Source of the DNA: Burkholderiales bacterium
GTDB taxonomy: Bacteria > Pseudomonadota > Gammaproteobacteria > Burkholderiales > SG8-41
Assembly (NCBI GenBank): GCA_036262035.1
Contig: DATAJS010000022.1
Coordinates: 1 to 64,000, forward strand
Reading direction: 5' to 3'
Length of the DNA stretch: 64,000 nucleotides
A program made the position numbers and the translations under genes. The notes under the pieces are model-generated. The model was given only the letters and a program-made list of their open reading frames with translations. It had not been told where the DNA came from and searched no databases. Each line of letters starts with the position of its first letter. Position 1 is the stretch's first letter. Below are positions 11,912 to 21,700 of this stretch, piece by piece.

Positions 11912-12472
11912 TCAACGCGCCGCGTTCTCTTCGGCCTTGAGCATTTCCAGGTGAATCTCGACGCTGGTGTCGTCGTCGGCGAGCCAGACGTGGCCATCTT
12001 GTATGGTGCAATGCAAACGCATCGTGCGGTCGACGAGCGCGGCGAGGCTGCGAGTCTCCGCGGCGGGCAATCGCACGACCGTCACGTTGCGCGCCTTGTC
12101 GATGCGGCCGGCGACCTGTTCCCACCAGAGCGCCGAGGCGTGCGGCGCGCCGTAGCTGTAGACGTGAACTCGCGCTGCGCGTCCCGCGGCTTTGCGGATG
12201 CGCTTCTCGTCGGGCAAGCCGACGTCGATCCACGTGTCGATCGCGCCGGTCAGATCTTTCTCCCACACGTCGGGCTCGTCGTCGTCGGAGAGGCCGCGGC
12301 CGAAGGCGAGCCGCTCTCCCGCGTGCAACGCGAACGCGAGCACGCGCACCATCATCCGCTCGTCGGTCTCCGACGGATGCCGCGCGATCGTCAGCGCGTG
12401 CTCGGCGTAGTAACCGCGATCCATGTCTGCAATCTGCAACGCGAGCTTGAATATCGTCGCCTTGAGGGCCAT
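11912..12472 (-). CDS. yaeQ: YaeQ family protein
   Basis: A 186-residue protein with full-length similarity by eye to YaeQ: MALKATIFKLALQIADMDRGYY at the start, ARHPSETDERMMVRVLAFA, and EKDLTGAIDTWIDVGLPDEKRIRKA. YaeQ adopts a PD-(D/E)xK nuclease-like fold, but its cellular role is not firmly known; it was named as an RfaH functional homologue. The ATG sits in a weak ribosome-binding context (GAAAGACCC). It lies 30 bp downstream of the Bug 2 gene on the same strand, so it may be a read-through gene in that unit. Confidence 0.9.
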   Translation of the reverse strand: MALKATIFKLALQIADMDRGYYAEHALTIARHPSETDERMMVRVLAFALHAGERLAFGRGLSDDDEPDVWEKDLTGAIDTWIDVGLPDEKRIRKAAGRAARVHVYSYGAPHASALWWEQVAGRIDKARNVTVVRLPAAETRSLAALVDRTMRLHCTIQDGHVWLADDDTSVEIHLEMLKAEENAAR

Positions 12473-12502
12473 TGGGTCTTTCGTTCGGGATGCCGCGGGA
12501 GC

Positions 12503-13450
12503 TTACAGGCCAGAGGCCTTCATGACCTTGCCCCAGATCGCAAGCTCGGCGGCGATGTGACGCGAGAAGGCATCCGGCGTACCTGCCGCGGGCTCCGCGC
12601 CGTCGGCGGCGAGGCGGTCGATGGTTTCACGGTCCTGCAACGCCGAGACCAGCGCTGCATTCAGCTTGGCAATTTGAGCGTCGCGCGTGTGAGCCGGCGC
12701 GACCAGCCCGAACCACGACGTCACGACGTAGCCCGGCACGCCCGATTCGGCGACCGTCGGCAGGTCGGGTGTCGCCGCCGCGCGCTTCGGTCCGGTCGTC
12801 GCCAGCGCGCGCAGCTTGCCGCTGCGCATGTGGGTGAGCACCGCGACCACGTTCGCGAACATCACCTGCACCTGGCCGCCGATGAGATCGACGATCGCGG
12901 GTCCCGAGCCTTTGTAAGCGACGTGGACGATGTCGGTTCCGGTGAGCCCCTTGAAGTATTCCCCGGCGAGATGGGTGGAATTGCCGTTGCCGCCCGAGCC
13001 GTAGTTGAGCTGGCCGGGTTTGGCCCTGGCGAGCGCGATCAGCTCTTTGACGTTCTTCACCGGCAGCGACGGATTGACGACGATGACGTAATGGCTCGTC
13101 GTCGCCTGGCCGATCGCGGCGAAGTCGCGCACCGCGTCGTACGGCGCGGGTTTGACGAGCAGCGCGTTGATCGTCATCGAAGGTGCGGCCATGAGGATGG
13201 TGTAACCGTCGGGCGGCGCCTTCGCAGTGATCTGGCAGCCGATCGTCCCTCCGGCGCCCGCGCGGTTGTCGACCACGAGCGTGCTCTTGAGCGTCTCGCT
13301 CATGCGCGTGGCCATCATGCGCGAGACGATGTCGACGCCGCTGCCGGGCGTCGATGCGACGATCATGCGGATGGGGCGTGACGGATAGGCTTGCGCGCTT
13401 GCAAGACACGGCACCGCAAGCAGGGTGCTGACAGCGACTATTCGAAGCAT
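12503..13450 (-). CDS. TctC/Bug family periplasmic receptor (Bug 2)
   Basis: A 315-residue receptor with a short signal peptide (MLRIVAVSTLLAVPCLASAQ), mature start AYPSRPIRMIV, and the signatures VDNRAGAGGTIG, PDGYTI, HVAYKGSG and GVPGY...FGLVAP. The ATG follows a strong AGGAGG. It is divergent from the next Bug gene with only 58 bp between starts, so both probably share a control region. The unusual cysteine in GTIGCQITAK would face the periplasm unpaired. Ligand unknown; no TctAB partner is present. Confidence 0.92.
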   Translation of the reverse strand: MLRIVAVSTLLAVPCLASAQAYPSRPIRMIVASTPGSGVDIVSRMMATRMSETLKSTLVVDNRAGAGGTIGCQITAKAPPDGYTILMAAPSMTINALLVKPAPYDAVRDFAAIGQATTSHYVIVVNPSLPVKNVKELIALARAKPGQLNYGSGGNGNSTHLAGEYFKGLTGTDIVHVAYKGSGPAIVDLIGGQVQVMFANVVAVLTHMRSGKLRALATTGPKRAAATPDLPTVAESGVPGYVVTSWFGLVAPAHTRDAQIAKLNAALVSALQDRETIDRLAADGAEPAAGTPDAFSRHIAAELAIWGKVMKASGL

Positions 13451-13508
13451 CGGACCTCCTTCTTTGATGACCTATACTACAGACACAACAATCGAAGAAG
13501 GAGGAAGG
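13451..13508. promoter_or_regulatory. Shared divergent promoter region of Bug 2 and Bug 3
   Basis: Only 58 bp separate the two divergent start codons. Each gene has an AGGAGG-type ribosome site at its edge (13454-13466 on the minus strand, 13494-13508 on the plus). The centre holds the AT-rich CTATACTACAGAC, including TATACT at 13473-13478, a plausible -10 for the plus strand. No convincing -35 is visible in either direction, so promoter positions are tentative. Confidence 0.4.
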
Positions 13509-14486
13509 ATGAGGTCCGCCGTATTCGCCGTATTCGCCGCAGTCGCCGTCGCCGTCGCCTTCGCCGCACCGGCGCTCGCGCAGCAGAACTATCCGACGAA
13601 ACCGATACGCTTCATCGCGGCCTTTCCTCCGGGCGGCACGAGCGACATCGTCGCGCGGCTGGCGGCGCAGAAGCTCACCGACGCGCTCGGCAAGCAGGTG
13701 ATCGTCGACAACCGCGGCGGCGCATCCGGCACGATCGGCTACGACATGGCCGCCAAGTCGCCCGCCGACGGCTATACGCTGCTCCTGGTCAGCATGGGCG
13801 GGCTCGTCACCAACCAGTTCCTCTTCAAGAAGCTGCCGTTCGATCCGCAGAAGGATTTCGCGCCGATCTCGCAGCTTGCGACCGCCGGTCAGGTGCTCGT
13901 GATCAATCCCGGCATTCCTGCGAAATCGGTACAGGAGCTCGTCGCGCTGGCCAGGCCGAGCCCGGGCAAGTTCAACGTCGGCTCGGGCGGGCTCGGCACC
14001 ACGCAGCAGATCGTCGGCGAAGTCTTCCAGAACGCGACCGGCATCAAGCTCACGCACGTGCCTTACAAAGGCAGCATCCTGGCGGTGACCGCGACCGTGG
14101 CCGGCGAAGTCTCGATGACGTTCGCCGACAGCGCGCCCGCGGTGCCTCACGTCAAAGCAGGCCGGCTGCGCGCGCTCGTGGTCAGCGCGGAGCAGCGCTC
14201 GGTCGCGCTGCCCGATGTGCCCACCATGGCCGAGGCCGGCATCAAGGAGTGGTTCCCGCAGACGTGGTGGGGCATGGCGGCGCCGCGCGGCACGCCGCGG
14301 CCGATCATCACCCGGCTCAACGCCGAGGTCGTGAAGTTCATGAAAGCGCCCGACGTGCAGGAGAAGTTCGCGAGCCTCGGTCTCACGCCGCTGAGCAGCA
14401 CGCCCGAGCGCGTGTCGGAGCTCGTCAGGACCGAAGCGCCGCGCATGGGCAAGCTCCTCAAGGCGGCCGGCATCCAGCCCGAATAG
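13509..14486 (+). CDS. TctC/Bug family periplasmic receptor (Bug 3)
   Basis: A 325-residue receptor. The leader is MRSAVFAVFAAVAVAVAFAA with cleavage near ALAQQ; the mature protein begins NYPTKPIRFIAAFPPGG and carries VDNRGGASGTIGYD, DGYTLL, HVPYKGS and GIKEWFPQTWWGMAAP. The tryptophan-rich ligand-side loop (QTWWGM) differs from its neighbours, suggesting a different substrate. An AAGGAGGAAGG ribosome site precedes the ATG at 13509; the upstream in-frame extension lacks such a site. It converges on the ABC importer genes and ends at a long hairpin. Confidence 0.92.
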   Translation: MRSAVFAVFAAVAVAVAFAAPALAQQNYPTKPIRFIAAFPPGGTSDIVARLAAQKLTDALGKQVIVDNRGGASGTIGYDMAAKSPADGYTLLLVSMGGLVTNQFLFKKLPFDPQKDFAPISQLATAGQVLVINPGIPAKSVQELVALARPSPGKFNVGSGGLGTTQQIVGEVFQNATGIKLTHVPYKGSILAVTATVAGEVSMTFADSAPAVPHVKAGRLRALVVSAEQRSVALPDVPTMAEAGIKEWFPQTWWGMAAPRGTPRPIITRLNAEVVKFMKAPDVQEKFASLGLTPLSSTPERVSELVRTEAPRMGKLLKAAGIQPE

Positions 14487-14540
14487 AAATCCGGGTCAGA
14501 GTCACATTACGCTTTCTAAATCTGACTCTGACCCGGATTT
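14487..14540. terminator. Long 18-bp inverted repeat between convergent genes (R1-like)
   Basis: Positions 14487-14504 and 14523-14540 are perfect inverted repeats (AAATCCGGGTCAGAGTCA and its complement) with an 18-nt spacer, followed on the plus strand by a T run. It would terminate transcripts from both the Bug 3 gene and the converging ABC operon. It belongs to the GGGTCAGA/GGGTCCGA repeat family. The stop codon of the ATP-binding protein lies in the spacer, so one arm encodes its last residues. Confidence 0.75.
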
Positions 14541-15493
14541 TTGAGGTGGCACGCGACGAGGTGGCCGGGCTTCACCGCCGTCAGTGCCGGCTCGTCGACG
14601 CGGCAGCGGTCGAACGCATACGGGCAGCGCGTGTGGAAGCGGCAGCCTGACGGCGGATGGACCGGGCTGGGGACGTCGCCCGCGAGGATCACGCGCTTCC
14701 TGTGCGCGCGCGGGTCGGGCACCGGCACCGCCGAGAGCAGCGCTTCGGTGTAGGGATGCTGGGGCATCGAGAACAGCGAGCGCTTGTCGGTGAGCTCGAC
14801 GATCCTGCCGAGATACATCACCGCGACGCGATGGCTGATGTGCTCGACGACCGCGAGGTCGTGCGCGACGAAGAGATACGACACCTTGAGCTCGCTCTGC
14901 AGGTCCATCAGCAGGTTGATGACCTGCGCCTGCACCGAGACGTCGAGCGCCGACACCGGCTCGTCGCACACGATGAGCCGCGGGTTCGAGCTGAGCGCGC
15001 GCGCGATGCCGAGCCTCTGGCGCTGGCCGCCGGAGAACTCGTAGGGATACTTCACCATCTGGTCGCGGCGCAGGCCGACTTTCTCGAAGAGCCCGGCGAC
15101 CCGCTCGCGGATGTCGTCGTCCGATGCCGCTTCGAAGTTGCGGATCGGCTCGGCCACGATGTCGAGCGCGCGCATGCGCGGGTTGAGCGACGAGTACGGG
15201 TCCTGGAAGACCGCTTGCAGCTCGCGCCGCACCGGGCGCATCGCGGCGGCGCCGAGCGCATCGATCGCTTCGCCGCGCCATCTCACGCTGCCGCGCGTCG
15301 GCTCGATCAGCCTCAAGATGAGCTTGCCGGTGGTCGACTTGCCGCAGCCGCTTTCCCCGACGAGGCCGAGCGTCTCGCCTTCGGCGATGTCGAAGCTCAC
15401 GCCGTCGACCGCATGGACCACGCCCAGGCGCGAAAGCACGCCGGTGCGCACCGGGAAGTGCTTGGTCAGGTCGCGGACTTCCAGTAATGACAT
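14516..15493 (-). CDS. Dipeptide/oligopeptide ABC transporter ATP-binding protein (DppF/OppF type)
   Basis: A 325-residue ATPase with Walker [10 protein letters not shown] near residue 50, Q-loop ([13 protein letters not shown]), signature [15 protein letters not shown], Walker B LIVCDEP and the H-loop VAHDLAVV. The C-terminal oligopeptide-transporter zone ([15 protein letters not shown]) bears the cysteines typical of DppD/OppF subunits. It energises import together with the second ATPase. The final residues NPGQSQI are read from the long intergenic repeat. Its ATG abuts another repeat hairpin and has no Shine-Dalgarno, which is unusual for the last gene of a five-gene transport operon. Confidence 0.93.
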   Translation of the reverse strand: MSLLEVRDLTKHFPVRTGVLSRLGVVHAVDGVSFDIAEGETLGLVGESGCGKSTTGKLILRLIEPTRGSVRWRGEAIDALGAAAMRPVRRELQAVFQDPYSSLNPRMRALDIVAEPIRNFEAASDDDIRERVAGLFEKVGLRRDQMVKYPYEFSGGQRQRLGIARALSSNPRLIVCDEPVSALDVSVQAQVINLLMDLQSELKVSYLFVAHDLAVVEHISHRVAVMYLGRIVELTDKRSLFSMPQHPYTEALLSAVPVPDPRAHRKRVILAGDVPSPVHPPSGCRFHTRCPYAFDRCRVDEPALTAVKPGHLVACHLKNPGQSQI

Positions 15494-15497
15494 GGGG

Positions 15498-16513
<1,016 letters not shown>

Positions 16514-16514
<1 letters not shown>

Positions 16515-17392
16515 CACATCCTTCTCGCGAGGCGCGGATCGAGCGCATCGCGCAGCCCGTCTCCCAGCAGGTTCACCGCGAGCACCGTCAGCGACAGGAA
16601 GACGCCGGGGAAGAAGATGAGATAGCCGGCGATCTGGAACAGGCTGCGCGCCTCGGCCATGATGTTGCCCCAGCTCGGGATGTTGGGCGGAGTGCCCGCG
16701 CCGATGAACGAGAGGATCGCTTCGGTGATCATCGCCGAGGCGCACACGTAAGTCGCCTGCACGAGCAGCGGCGCGACGGTGTTGGGCAGGATGTGCCGCG
16801 TGAGGATGCGCGGCAGCGTCGTCCCCGCCGCCACCGCCGCTTCGACGTACGGCTGCTCGCGCAAGCCGAGCACCAGCGAGCGTACGAGCCGCACCACGCG
16901 GGGCACCTCCGCGAGCGTGATCGCGACGATCACGTTGCCGATGCTCGCCTTGGTCAACGCCATCAGCGCGATCGCGAGCAGCACCGACGGGATCGACATG
17001 AGGCCGTCCATGACGCGCATCACGATCGCGTCGAGCCAGCGGATGTAGCCGGTGACGAGGCCGATCGCCAGCCCGACGAGCGTCGACAGCGCCGCCACCG
17101 CCAGACCGACCGCGAGCGACACGCGCGACCCGTAGATCACGCGGCTGTAGACGTCGCGTCCCAGCATGTCGGTGCCGAACCACCACTCCGCCGACGGCTG
17201 CTTCAGGCGCTTGATCGGCGACACTGCCTCGGGGTCGACCGTGCCGAGCCACGGTGCGGCGAGGGCGACGACGATCATTAGCGCGAGCACCGCCGCGCCG
17301 GCGATCGCGGTGGGATGGCGGCGCAGCGCGGATTTGAACCGCACCCATGTCGGGGACGCGGAACGTTCGACGGGCAGGGCGATCGCCGACAT
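16514..17392 (-). CDS. Dipeptide/oligopeptide ABC transporter permease (DppC/OppC type)
   Basis: A 292-residue permease with a cytosolic N-terminus ([12 protein letters not shown]), a first membrane helix at about residues 30-50, the periplasmic [21 protein letters not shown] segment characteristic of DppC, and the EAA-like loop [26 protein letters not shown] that docks to the ATPases. Five further helices follow. It forms the channel with DppB. Its ATG overlaps the DppB stop at 17392, and its own stop overlaps DppD, so the operon is translationally chained. Confidence 0.93.
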
Positions 17393-18333
17393 CAGTAACG
17401 GATCCTGGGATCGAACAGCATGTAGGACAAGTCGACCGCGAGGTTGATGAGCACGTATGTGGCCGAGAAAATCAGGATGATCCCCTGGATCACCGGGTAA
17501 TCGCGGCGCAGGATGGCGTCGACCGTGAGCCGTCCGATGCCGGGGATCGCGAACACCGTCTCGGTCACGATCGCGCCGCTGATGAGGAGCGCAATGCCGA
17601 TGCCGACGATCGTCATGATCGGCACCGCCGCGTTCTTCAACGCGTGTCCGACCAGCACCTTGCCCGGCGCGAGCCCTTTCGCCTGCGCGGTGCGCACGTA
17701 GTCCTGCGCGAGCACGTCGAGCATGGTGGCGCGCGTGATGCGCGCGATCAGCGCCATGTACACCGTTCCCAGCGCGAGGCTGGGCAGGACGAGGTGGCGC
17801 AGCCATTCCCACGCGCCTTCACTGAGGTTGCGGTAGCCCTGCACCGGCAGCCAGTCGAGCTCGATGGAGAACGTGAGGATGAGGATGTAGGCGAGCACGA
17901 ACACCGGCAGCGAGAAGCCCAGCACCGAGAATCCCATCACGATGCGATCGATCCACGTGCCCGCTTTCGCCGCGGCGATCACGCCGAGCGGCACTGCGAC
18001 CGCGACCGCGACGAAGAGGGTGCACAGCGTGAGCGCGACCGTCGGCTCGACGCGCTGGCCGATCAGCGTGGTCACGGGCAGGCGCGTGAAGATCGAGGTG
18101 CCGAGGTCGCCGTGGAGCAGCGCCCACGCCCACGCGCCGAAGCGCACCAGGAACGGCTCGTCGAGCCCGAGGTTCGCGCGGATCTTGGCGATGTCCTCGT
18201 TGGTCGCCGCGTCACCCGCGATCACCGCCGCCGGATCGCCCGGCGTGAGGTAAAGCAGCGAGAACACCACGAACGCGACCACCGTCATGACGACGACGGT
18301 CGCGAGCAGGCGGCGGATTACGTAGGCGAGCAA
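17392..18333 (-). CDS. Dipeptide/oligopeptide ABC transporter permease (DppB/OppB type)
   Basis: A 313-residue permease. It opens with the canonical [19 protein letters not shown] helix and the [12 protein letters not shown] motif of DppB proteins, then the [12 protein letters not shown] loop, and an EAA loop [24 protein letters not shown] for coupling to the ATPase. It is the first of four overlapping transporter genes. The substrate-binding protein gene lies upstream, separated by a 118-bp gap that is almost entirely an R3 repeat. Confidence 0.93.
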   Translation of the reverse strand: MLAYVIRRLLATVVVMTVVAFVVFSLLYLTPGDPAAVIAGDAATNEDIAKIRANLGLDEPFLVRFGAWAWALLHGDLGTSIFTRLPVTTLIGQRVEPTVALTLCTLFVAVAVAVPLGVIAAAKAGTWIDRIVMGFSVLGFSLPVFVLAYILILTFSIELDWLPVQGYRNLSEGAWEWLRHLVLPSLALGTVYMALIARITRATMLDVLAQDYVRTAQAKGLAPGKVLVGHALKNAAVPIMTIVGIGIALLISGAIVTETVFAIPGIGRLTVDAILRRDYPVIQGIILIFSATYVLINLAVDLSYMLFDPRIRY

Positions 18334-18345
18334 CGCGCTACTAAT

Positions 18346-18448
18346 GCGTCATTGCGAGGAGCGGTAGCGACGAAGCAATCCCGGAGCGTCCGGGAAACGT
18401 GCGCCACGGGATCGCCACGTCGCGCTAACGCGCTCCTCGCGATGACGA
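18346..18448. repeat. Dispersed repeat family R3 (GTCATTGCGAGGAGCG ... CTCCTCGCGATGAC)
   Basis: About 100 bp with inverted ends: GCGTCATTGCGAGGAGCG at the left and CTCCTCGCGATGACG at the right, containing GACGAAGCAATCCCG and GATCGCCACG internally. Equivalent copies lie at 20094-20186 and 31391-31489. It separates the substrate-binding protein gene from the permease genes and could attenuate the transcript, which would fit higher expression of the binding protein. That effect is inferred. Confidence 0.85.
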
Positions 18449-18451
18449 TCG

Positions 18452-20029
18452 TCACTTCTTCTCGACGTTCCACAGGAACGACACCGGCGCGATGATCACT
18501 CCCGAGATGTTCGACCGGTACGCCGTCGGCAGGATGAACTGCCCCGTGGGAATGAACGGCACGAACTCGAACGCGCGCTGCTGGACCGCGGTCGCGGCCT
18601 TCTTGGAGGCCGCGGCGTCGTTCGAGTTGAACCACGCTTCGCGCAGCTCTTCGAGGCGCTGGTCGGTCGGCCAGCCGAACCACGCCTTGTCGCCGGTGCC
18701 GCGAATCGGGAAGTTGACCGCGGGGTTCACCATGTCGGGACCGACGAGCCAGGTGTGGAAGATGTTCCAGCCGCCTTTCTCCGGCGGCTCCTTCACCGCG
18801 CGGCGCGTGATCAGCGTGCCCCAGTCGCCGGCCTGGATCTCGGCGTTGAGGCCGAGCTTCTTCAGCATCTCCAGCGTGAGCAGCGACTGCGAGTGCACGA
18901 TCGGCTGGTCGGTCGCGTCGATGATGACGATCTTCTCGCCCTTGTAGCCGGCTTCCTTGATGAGCGCTTTCGCCTTGTCGAGGTCGCGCTTGCCTTTCAG
19001 CGGATCGGCCGAGACCTCGCTCGCGAGTGGCGTGCCGCAGGTGAAGTACGAATAGCAGGGATGGCCGTTCTTCGGGTCGCCCGCGATGCCGATCACGTAG
19101 TCCTGCTGGTTCACCGCATACAGCAGCGCCTGGCGCATCTTCGGATTGTTGAACGGCGGGTGCAGGAAATTGAAGCGGATCATGCCCATCGAGCCGAGCG
19201 GATCGATGTTCTTGACCGTGATCTGCTTGTTCTTGGTGAGGAGCGGGATGAGATCGGGCGGGAGCTGTTCCCACCAGTCCGCTTCGCCGGCGTTGAGCGC
19301 CGCGGCGGCGGTTGCCGAGTCGGGGATGTAGATCCACTCGACGCGATCGACTTTCACCACCTTGCCGCCCGAGGCCCACGACGGCGGCTCCTTGCGCGGC
19401 ACGTAGTCGGTGTTCTTCACATAGACCACCTTGTTGCCGGGCACCCATTCGTTGCGCACGAAGCGGAACGGGCCCGAGCCGGTGGCGTCCTCGATGTTCT
19501 TGAACGCGTCGGTCTTCGCGATGCGCTCGGGCATGATGAACGGCACGTTCGACGACGGCTTGGCGAGCGCTTCGAGCGCGAGCGGGAAAGGCTTCTTGAG
19601 CTTGAGCGTGAACGTCTTGTCGTTCACCGCGGCCCACGAGGCGGTCGCTTCGGCGAGCTTCTGCCCCAGCGCGTCGCGCTTGGACCAGCGGTCGATCGAC
19701 GCGATGCAGTCCGCGGAGCGCACCGGCTGGCCGTCGTGGAACTTGAGCCCGTCGCGCAGCGTGAACGAGTACGTCAGGCCGTCCTTGCTGACCTCGTACT
19801 TGTCGACCATCTGCGGCTTGACCTGGAACTTCTCGTCCATCGCGAACAGCGTGTCGTACACCATGTAACCATGGTTACGCGTGATGTACGCGGTGGTCGT
19901 GATCGGATCGAGGATGCGCAGATCGGCCTGCGGGATGAACTTGAGGACCTTCTGCTGAGCGTGTGCCGCGGGGAAAGCGAGCAGCGCGAGCGCTGCGGCG
20001 GCGACGAGACGGCTGACCGTGGATCCCAT
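18452..20029 (-). CDS. ABC transporter substrate-binding protein, family 5 (DppA/OppA-like)
   Basis: A 525-residue periplasmic peptide-type binding protein with a clear signal peptide (LVAAAALALLAFPAAHAQ) and the family-5 landmarks: FIPQADLRILDPITTTAY, YTFTLRDGLKFHDGQPV-like segment, TGSGPFRFVRNEWVPGNKVV and RQALLYAVNQQDYV. The ATG at 20029 follows AGGAGAACAGC. It delivers peptides or related solutes to the DppBCDF-like subunits encoded downstream. Cysteines in GHPCYSYFTCGTPLAS may form a disulphide typical of this subgroup. The in-frame extension to 20182 lies in an R3 repeat and is not real. Confidence 0.93.
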   Translation of the reverse strand: MGSTVSRLVAAAALALLAFPAAHAQQKVLKFIPQADLRILDPITTTAYITRNHGYMVYDTLFAMDEKFQVKPQMVDKYEVSKDGLTYSFTLRDGLKFHDGQPVRSADCIASIDRWSKRDALGQKLAEATASWAAVNDKTFTLKLKKPFPLALEALAKPSSNVPFIMPERIAKTDAFKNIEDATGSGPFRFVRNEWVPGNKVVYVKNTDYVPRKEPPSWASGGKVVKVDRVEWIYIPDSATAAAALNAGEADWWEQLPPDLIPLLTKNKQITVKNIDPLGSMGMIRFNFLHPPFNNPKMRQALLYAVNQQDYVIGIAGDPKNGHPCYSYFTCGTPLASEVSADPLKGKRDLDKAKALIKEAGYKGEKIVIIDATDQPIVHSQSLLTLEMLKKLGLNAEIQAGDWGTLITRRAVKEPPEKGGWNIFHTWLVGPDMVNPAVNFPIRGTGDKAWFGWPTDQRLEELREAWFNSNDAAASKKAATAVQQRAFEFVPFIPTGQFILPTAYRSNISGVIIAPVSFLWNVEKK

Positions 20030-20093
20030 GCTGTTCTCCTTATAGTGGTGAAAGCGGGTACCGGTGCTGCCTGATTCTACGGTGCTGCTGCTT

Positions 20094-20186
20094 GTCATCG
20101 CGAGGCGCCGAAGGCGCCGTGGCGATCCCGTGACGCACGCTGCGAGCGTCTCGAGATTGCTTCGTCGCTTCGCTCCTCGCAATGAC
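20094..20186. repeat. Dispersed repeat family R3, second copy
   Basis: About 93 bp bounded by TTGTCATCGCGAGG and CTCCTCGCAATGACCG, with GAGATTGCTTCGTCGCTTCG inside. It is inverted in internal layout relative to the copy at 18346-18448 and lies between the methyltransferase and binding-protein genes. No ORF across it is credible. Confidence 0.85.
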
Positions 20187-20194
20187 CGTTCGGG

Positions 20195-20995
20195 TTACTT
20201 CGCGCGCGTCGCCGTCCAGCCAGCCCCCTGCATCGCGTCGCCGCTGACGCGGCCGCTGTATTCGGTGTCGCCGATCGCGAACGCGATCTCGTCGCCTTTG
20301 AGCTTGCCGTTCTTCACCGGCACCGTGGCGCCGTTCGACGTATAGCTGCCCGACACGACCTGGAATCTCTGCTCGAGCGCGAGGTCGCCCTGCGGCAGCT
20401 TCCAGGTGCCCGCGACCTTGGCGGGGACGATGTAGAGCAGGGCGGTGCACCATGCCATGCACTCGCCTTCGGTGCGGCCGGTCTCGTCGGCCTCCCAGCC
20501 GTCGATGCCGAAGTGGTTGGCGACGATGCGCGTGCCGGGCTTGAGCTCGAGAAACTTGGGCGTGAGCCTGCGCAGGTTCTCGGGCAGCAGGAACAGCGCG
20601 AGGACCGTCGCCTGCGAGATGTCGGCTTCGTACATGTCGCCCTGGATGAACTTCGCGCGGTCGCCGACGCCTTCCTCCTGCGCGGTGCGCGTCGAGAGCT
20701 CGACCATGTTGGCGTTGTACTCGACACCGACCGCGCGTGCGCCGCGCTTGGCCGCCGCGATGATGTTCCGGCCGTCGCCCGAGCCGAGGTCCATCACGAA
20801 GTCCTGCGGTGTCACCTTCGCCATGTCGAGCATCTTCTCGACCAGCACCGGAGGCGTCGGCACCCACACGACGTCCTTGCCTTCCTGCCCGACGATGGGC
20901 TTGAAGGTGCCTTCTGCGGTCTGGGCGCGAGCCGGGGCACCGCAGAGGAGGAGCGCTGCCAGGAGCGAGATCAGGGCGGGGCGGGCGAAGGTCAC
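20195..20995 (-). CDS. Exported class I SAM-dependent methyltransferase-like protein
   Basis: A 266-residue protein with a clean signal peptide (LISLLAALLLCGAPARAQ) followed by a Rossmann methyltransferase domain: motif I DFVMDLGSGDGRNIIAAAK near residue 65, the acidic motif II VGVEYN and motif III KFIQGDMYEAD. A C-terminal beta-rich extension (about residues 185-266) follows. Periplasmic location is at odds with a cytosolic SAM supply, so the enzyme may bind another ligand or be retained. Neighbours are a divergent cupin and the ABC importer. Target unknown. Confidence 0.82.
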   Translation of the reverse strand: MTFARPALISLLAALLLCGAPARAQTAEGTFKPIVGQEGKDVVWVPTPPVLVEKMLDMAKVTPQDFVMDLGSGDGRNIIAAAKRGARAVGVEYNANMVELSTRTAQEEGVGDRAKFIQGDMYEADISQATVLALFLLPENLRRLTPKFLELKPGTRIVANHFGIDGWEADETGRTEGECMAWCTALLYIVPAKVAGTWKLPQGDLALEQRFQVVSGSYTSNGATVPVKNGKLKGDEIAFAIGDTEYSGRVSGDAMQGAGWTATRAK

Positions 20996-21115
20996 GGTGG
21001 CGGTCTCCGTCTCGTTATGTGGGCAGTCGCGGATATCTTATCGCAGTAAACTTGCGGGTCCAGCGGGGGAGGCCACCTTCCCGGCCATGGTCACCCATTC
21101 AACGGAGAGAGTTTG

Positions 21116-21577
21116 ATGAAAGTAGGCAGGCGAATCGTCACCGGTTTCAATAAAGACGGGAAGAGCTGCGTCAAGTGGGACAGCGAGATCGATCCCATCA
21201 ACCTGCGGCCCGGCTTCGACAACGTCCCGATGTGGGCCACGAAAAAGCTGCCCGCCGAGACCACCGAAGAGGATCCGAACACGTGGGAGCTGGGCACCAG
21301 CCTCGCCAACGGCTCGGTCTTCCGCTTCGGCAAGTACATGCCCGGCAACGTCGCGCGCTGGCACAAGACCGACTCGGTCGACTACGCGATCTGCATCTCG
21401 GGCGAGATGGTCATGGAGCTGGAAGACGGCGAAGTGACGCTGAAGCCCGGCGACGTGATCATCCAGCGCGGCACGATGCACAACTGGGTCTGCAAAGGCA
21501 CCGAGCCCTGCATCATGGCCTTCATCCTCATCGCGACCGAAGGCGCCAAAACGACGGGTTGGAACGAGTCGCACTAA
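21116..21577 (+). CDS. Cupin domain protein
   Basis: A 153-residue single-domain cupin. Motif 1 is degenerate (ARWHKTDSVDYAICISGEMVMELEDGE has one His and the Glu position is Asp or Glu) and motif 2 is PGDVIIQRGTMHNW with the second His. Metal binding is plausible but incomplete compared with the classical three-His set. The ATG at 21116 follows GGAGAGAG. It is the first gene of a plus-strand run with the SDR and the SLOG protein, separated from them by repeat hairpins. Confidence 0.85.
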   Translation: MKVGRRIVTGFNKDGKSCVKWDSEIDPINLRPGFDNVPMWATKKLPAETTEEDPNTWELGTSLANGSVFRFGKYMPGNVARWHKTDSVDYAICISGEMVMELEDGEVTLKPGDVIIQRGTMHNWVCKGTEPCIMAFILIATEGAKTTGWNESH

Positions 21578-21589
21578 AGGAAGGGAGGT

Positions 21590-21680
21590 CACGGAGGGAA
21601 ACCTTGGTTTCCCTCCGTGGCGTTTACCGCCCGAAGACCCCGAAGGGGCCTCAGGCGGAGGGTTGGGGTGGGGGTGGGTT
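21590..21680. repeat. Family R4 palindrome (CACGGAGGGAAACC) plus GTGGGGG tract
   Basis: Arms 21590-21603 and 21606-21619 are a perfect 14-bp inverted repeat with a 2-nt centre. The identical arms recur at 29291-29320, each preceded by GGAAAGGGAGGT-like sequence. Positions 21640-21680 add an AGGGTTGGGGTGGGGGTGGG tract related to family R5. Together they fill the gap between the cupin and SDR genes. Confidence 0.8.
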
Positions 21681-21700
21681 CAAGCACACTCGGAGACTTG

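Noticed and set aside
20030..20182. Longer start for the family-5 binding protein
   Set aside because: The extension is translated R3 repeat and lacks a leader; the ATG at 20029 has a ribosome site and a signal peptide.
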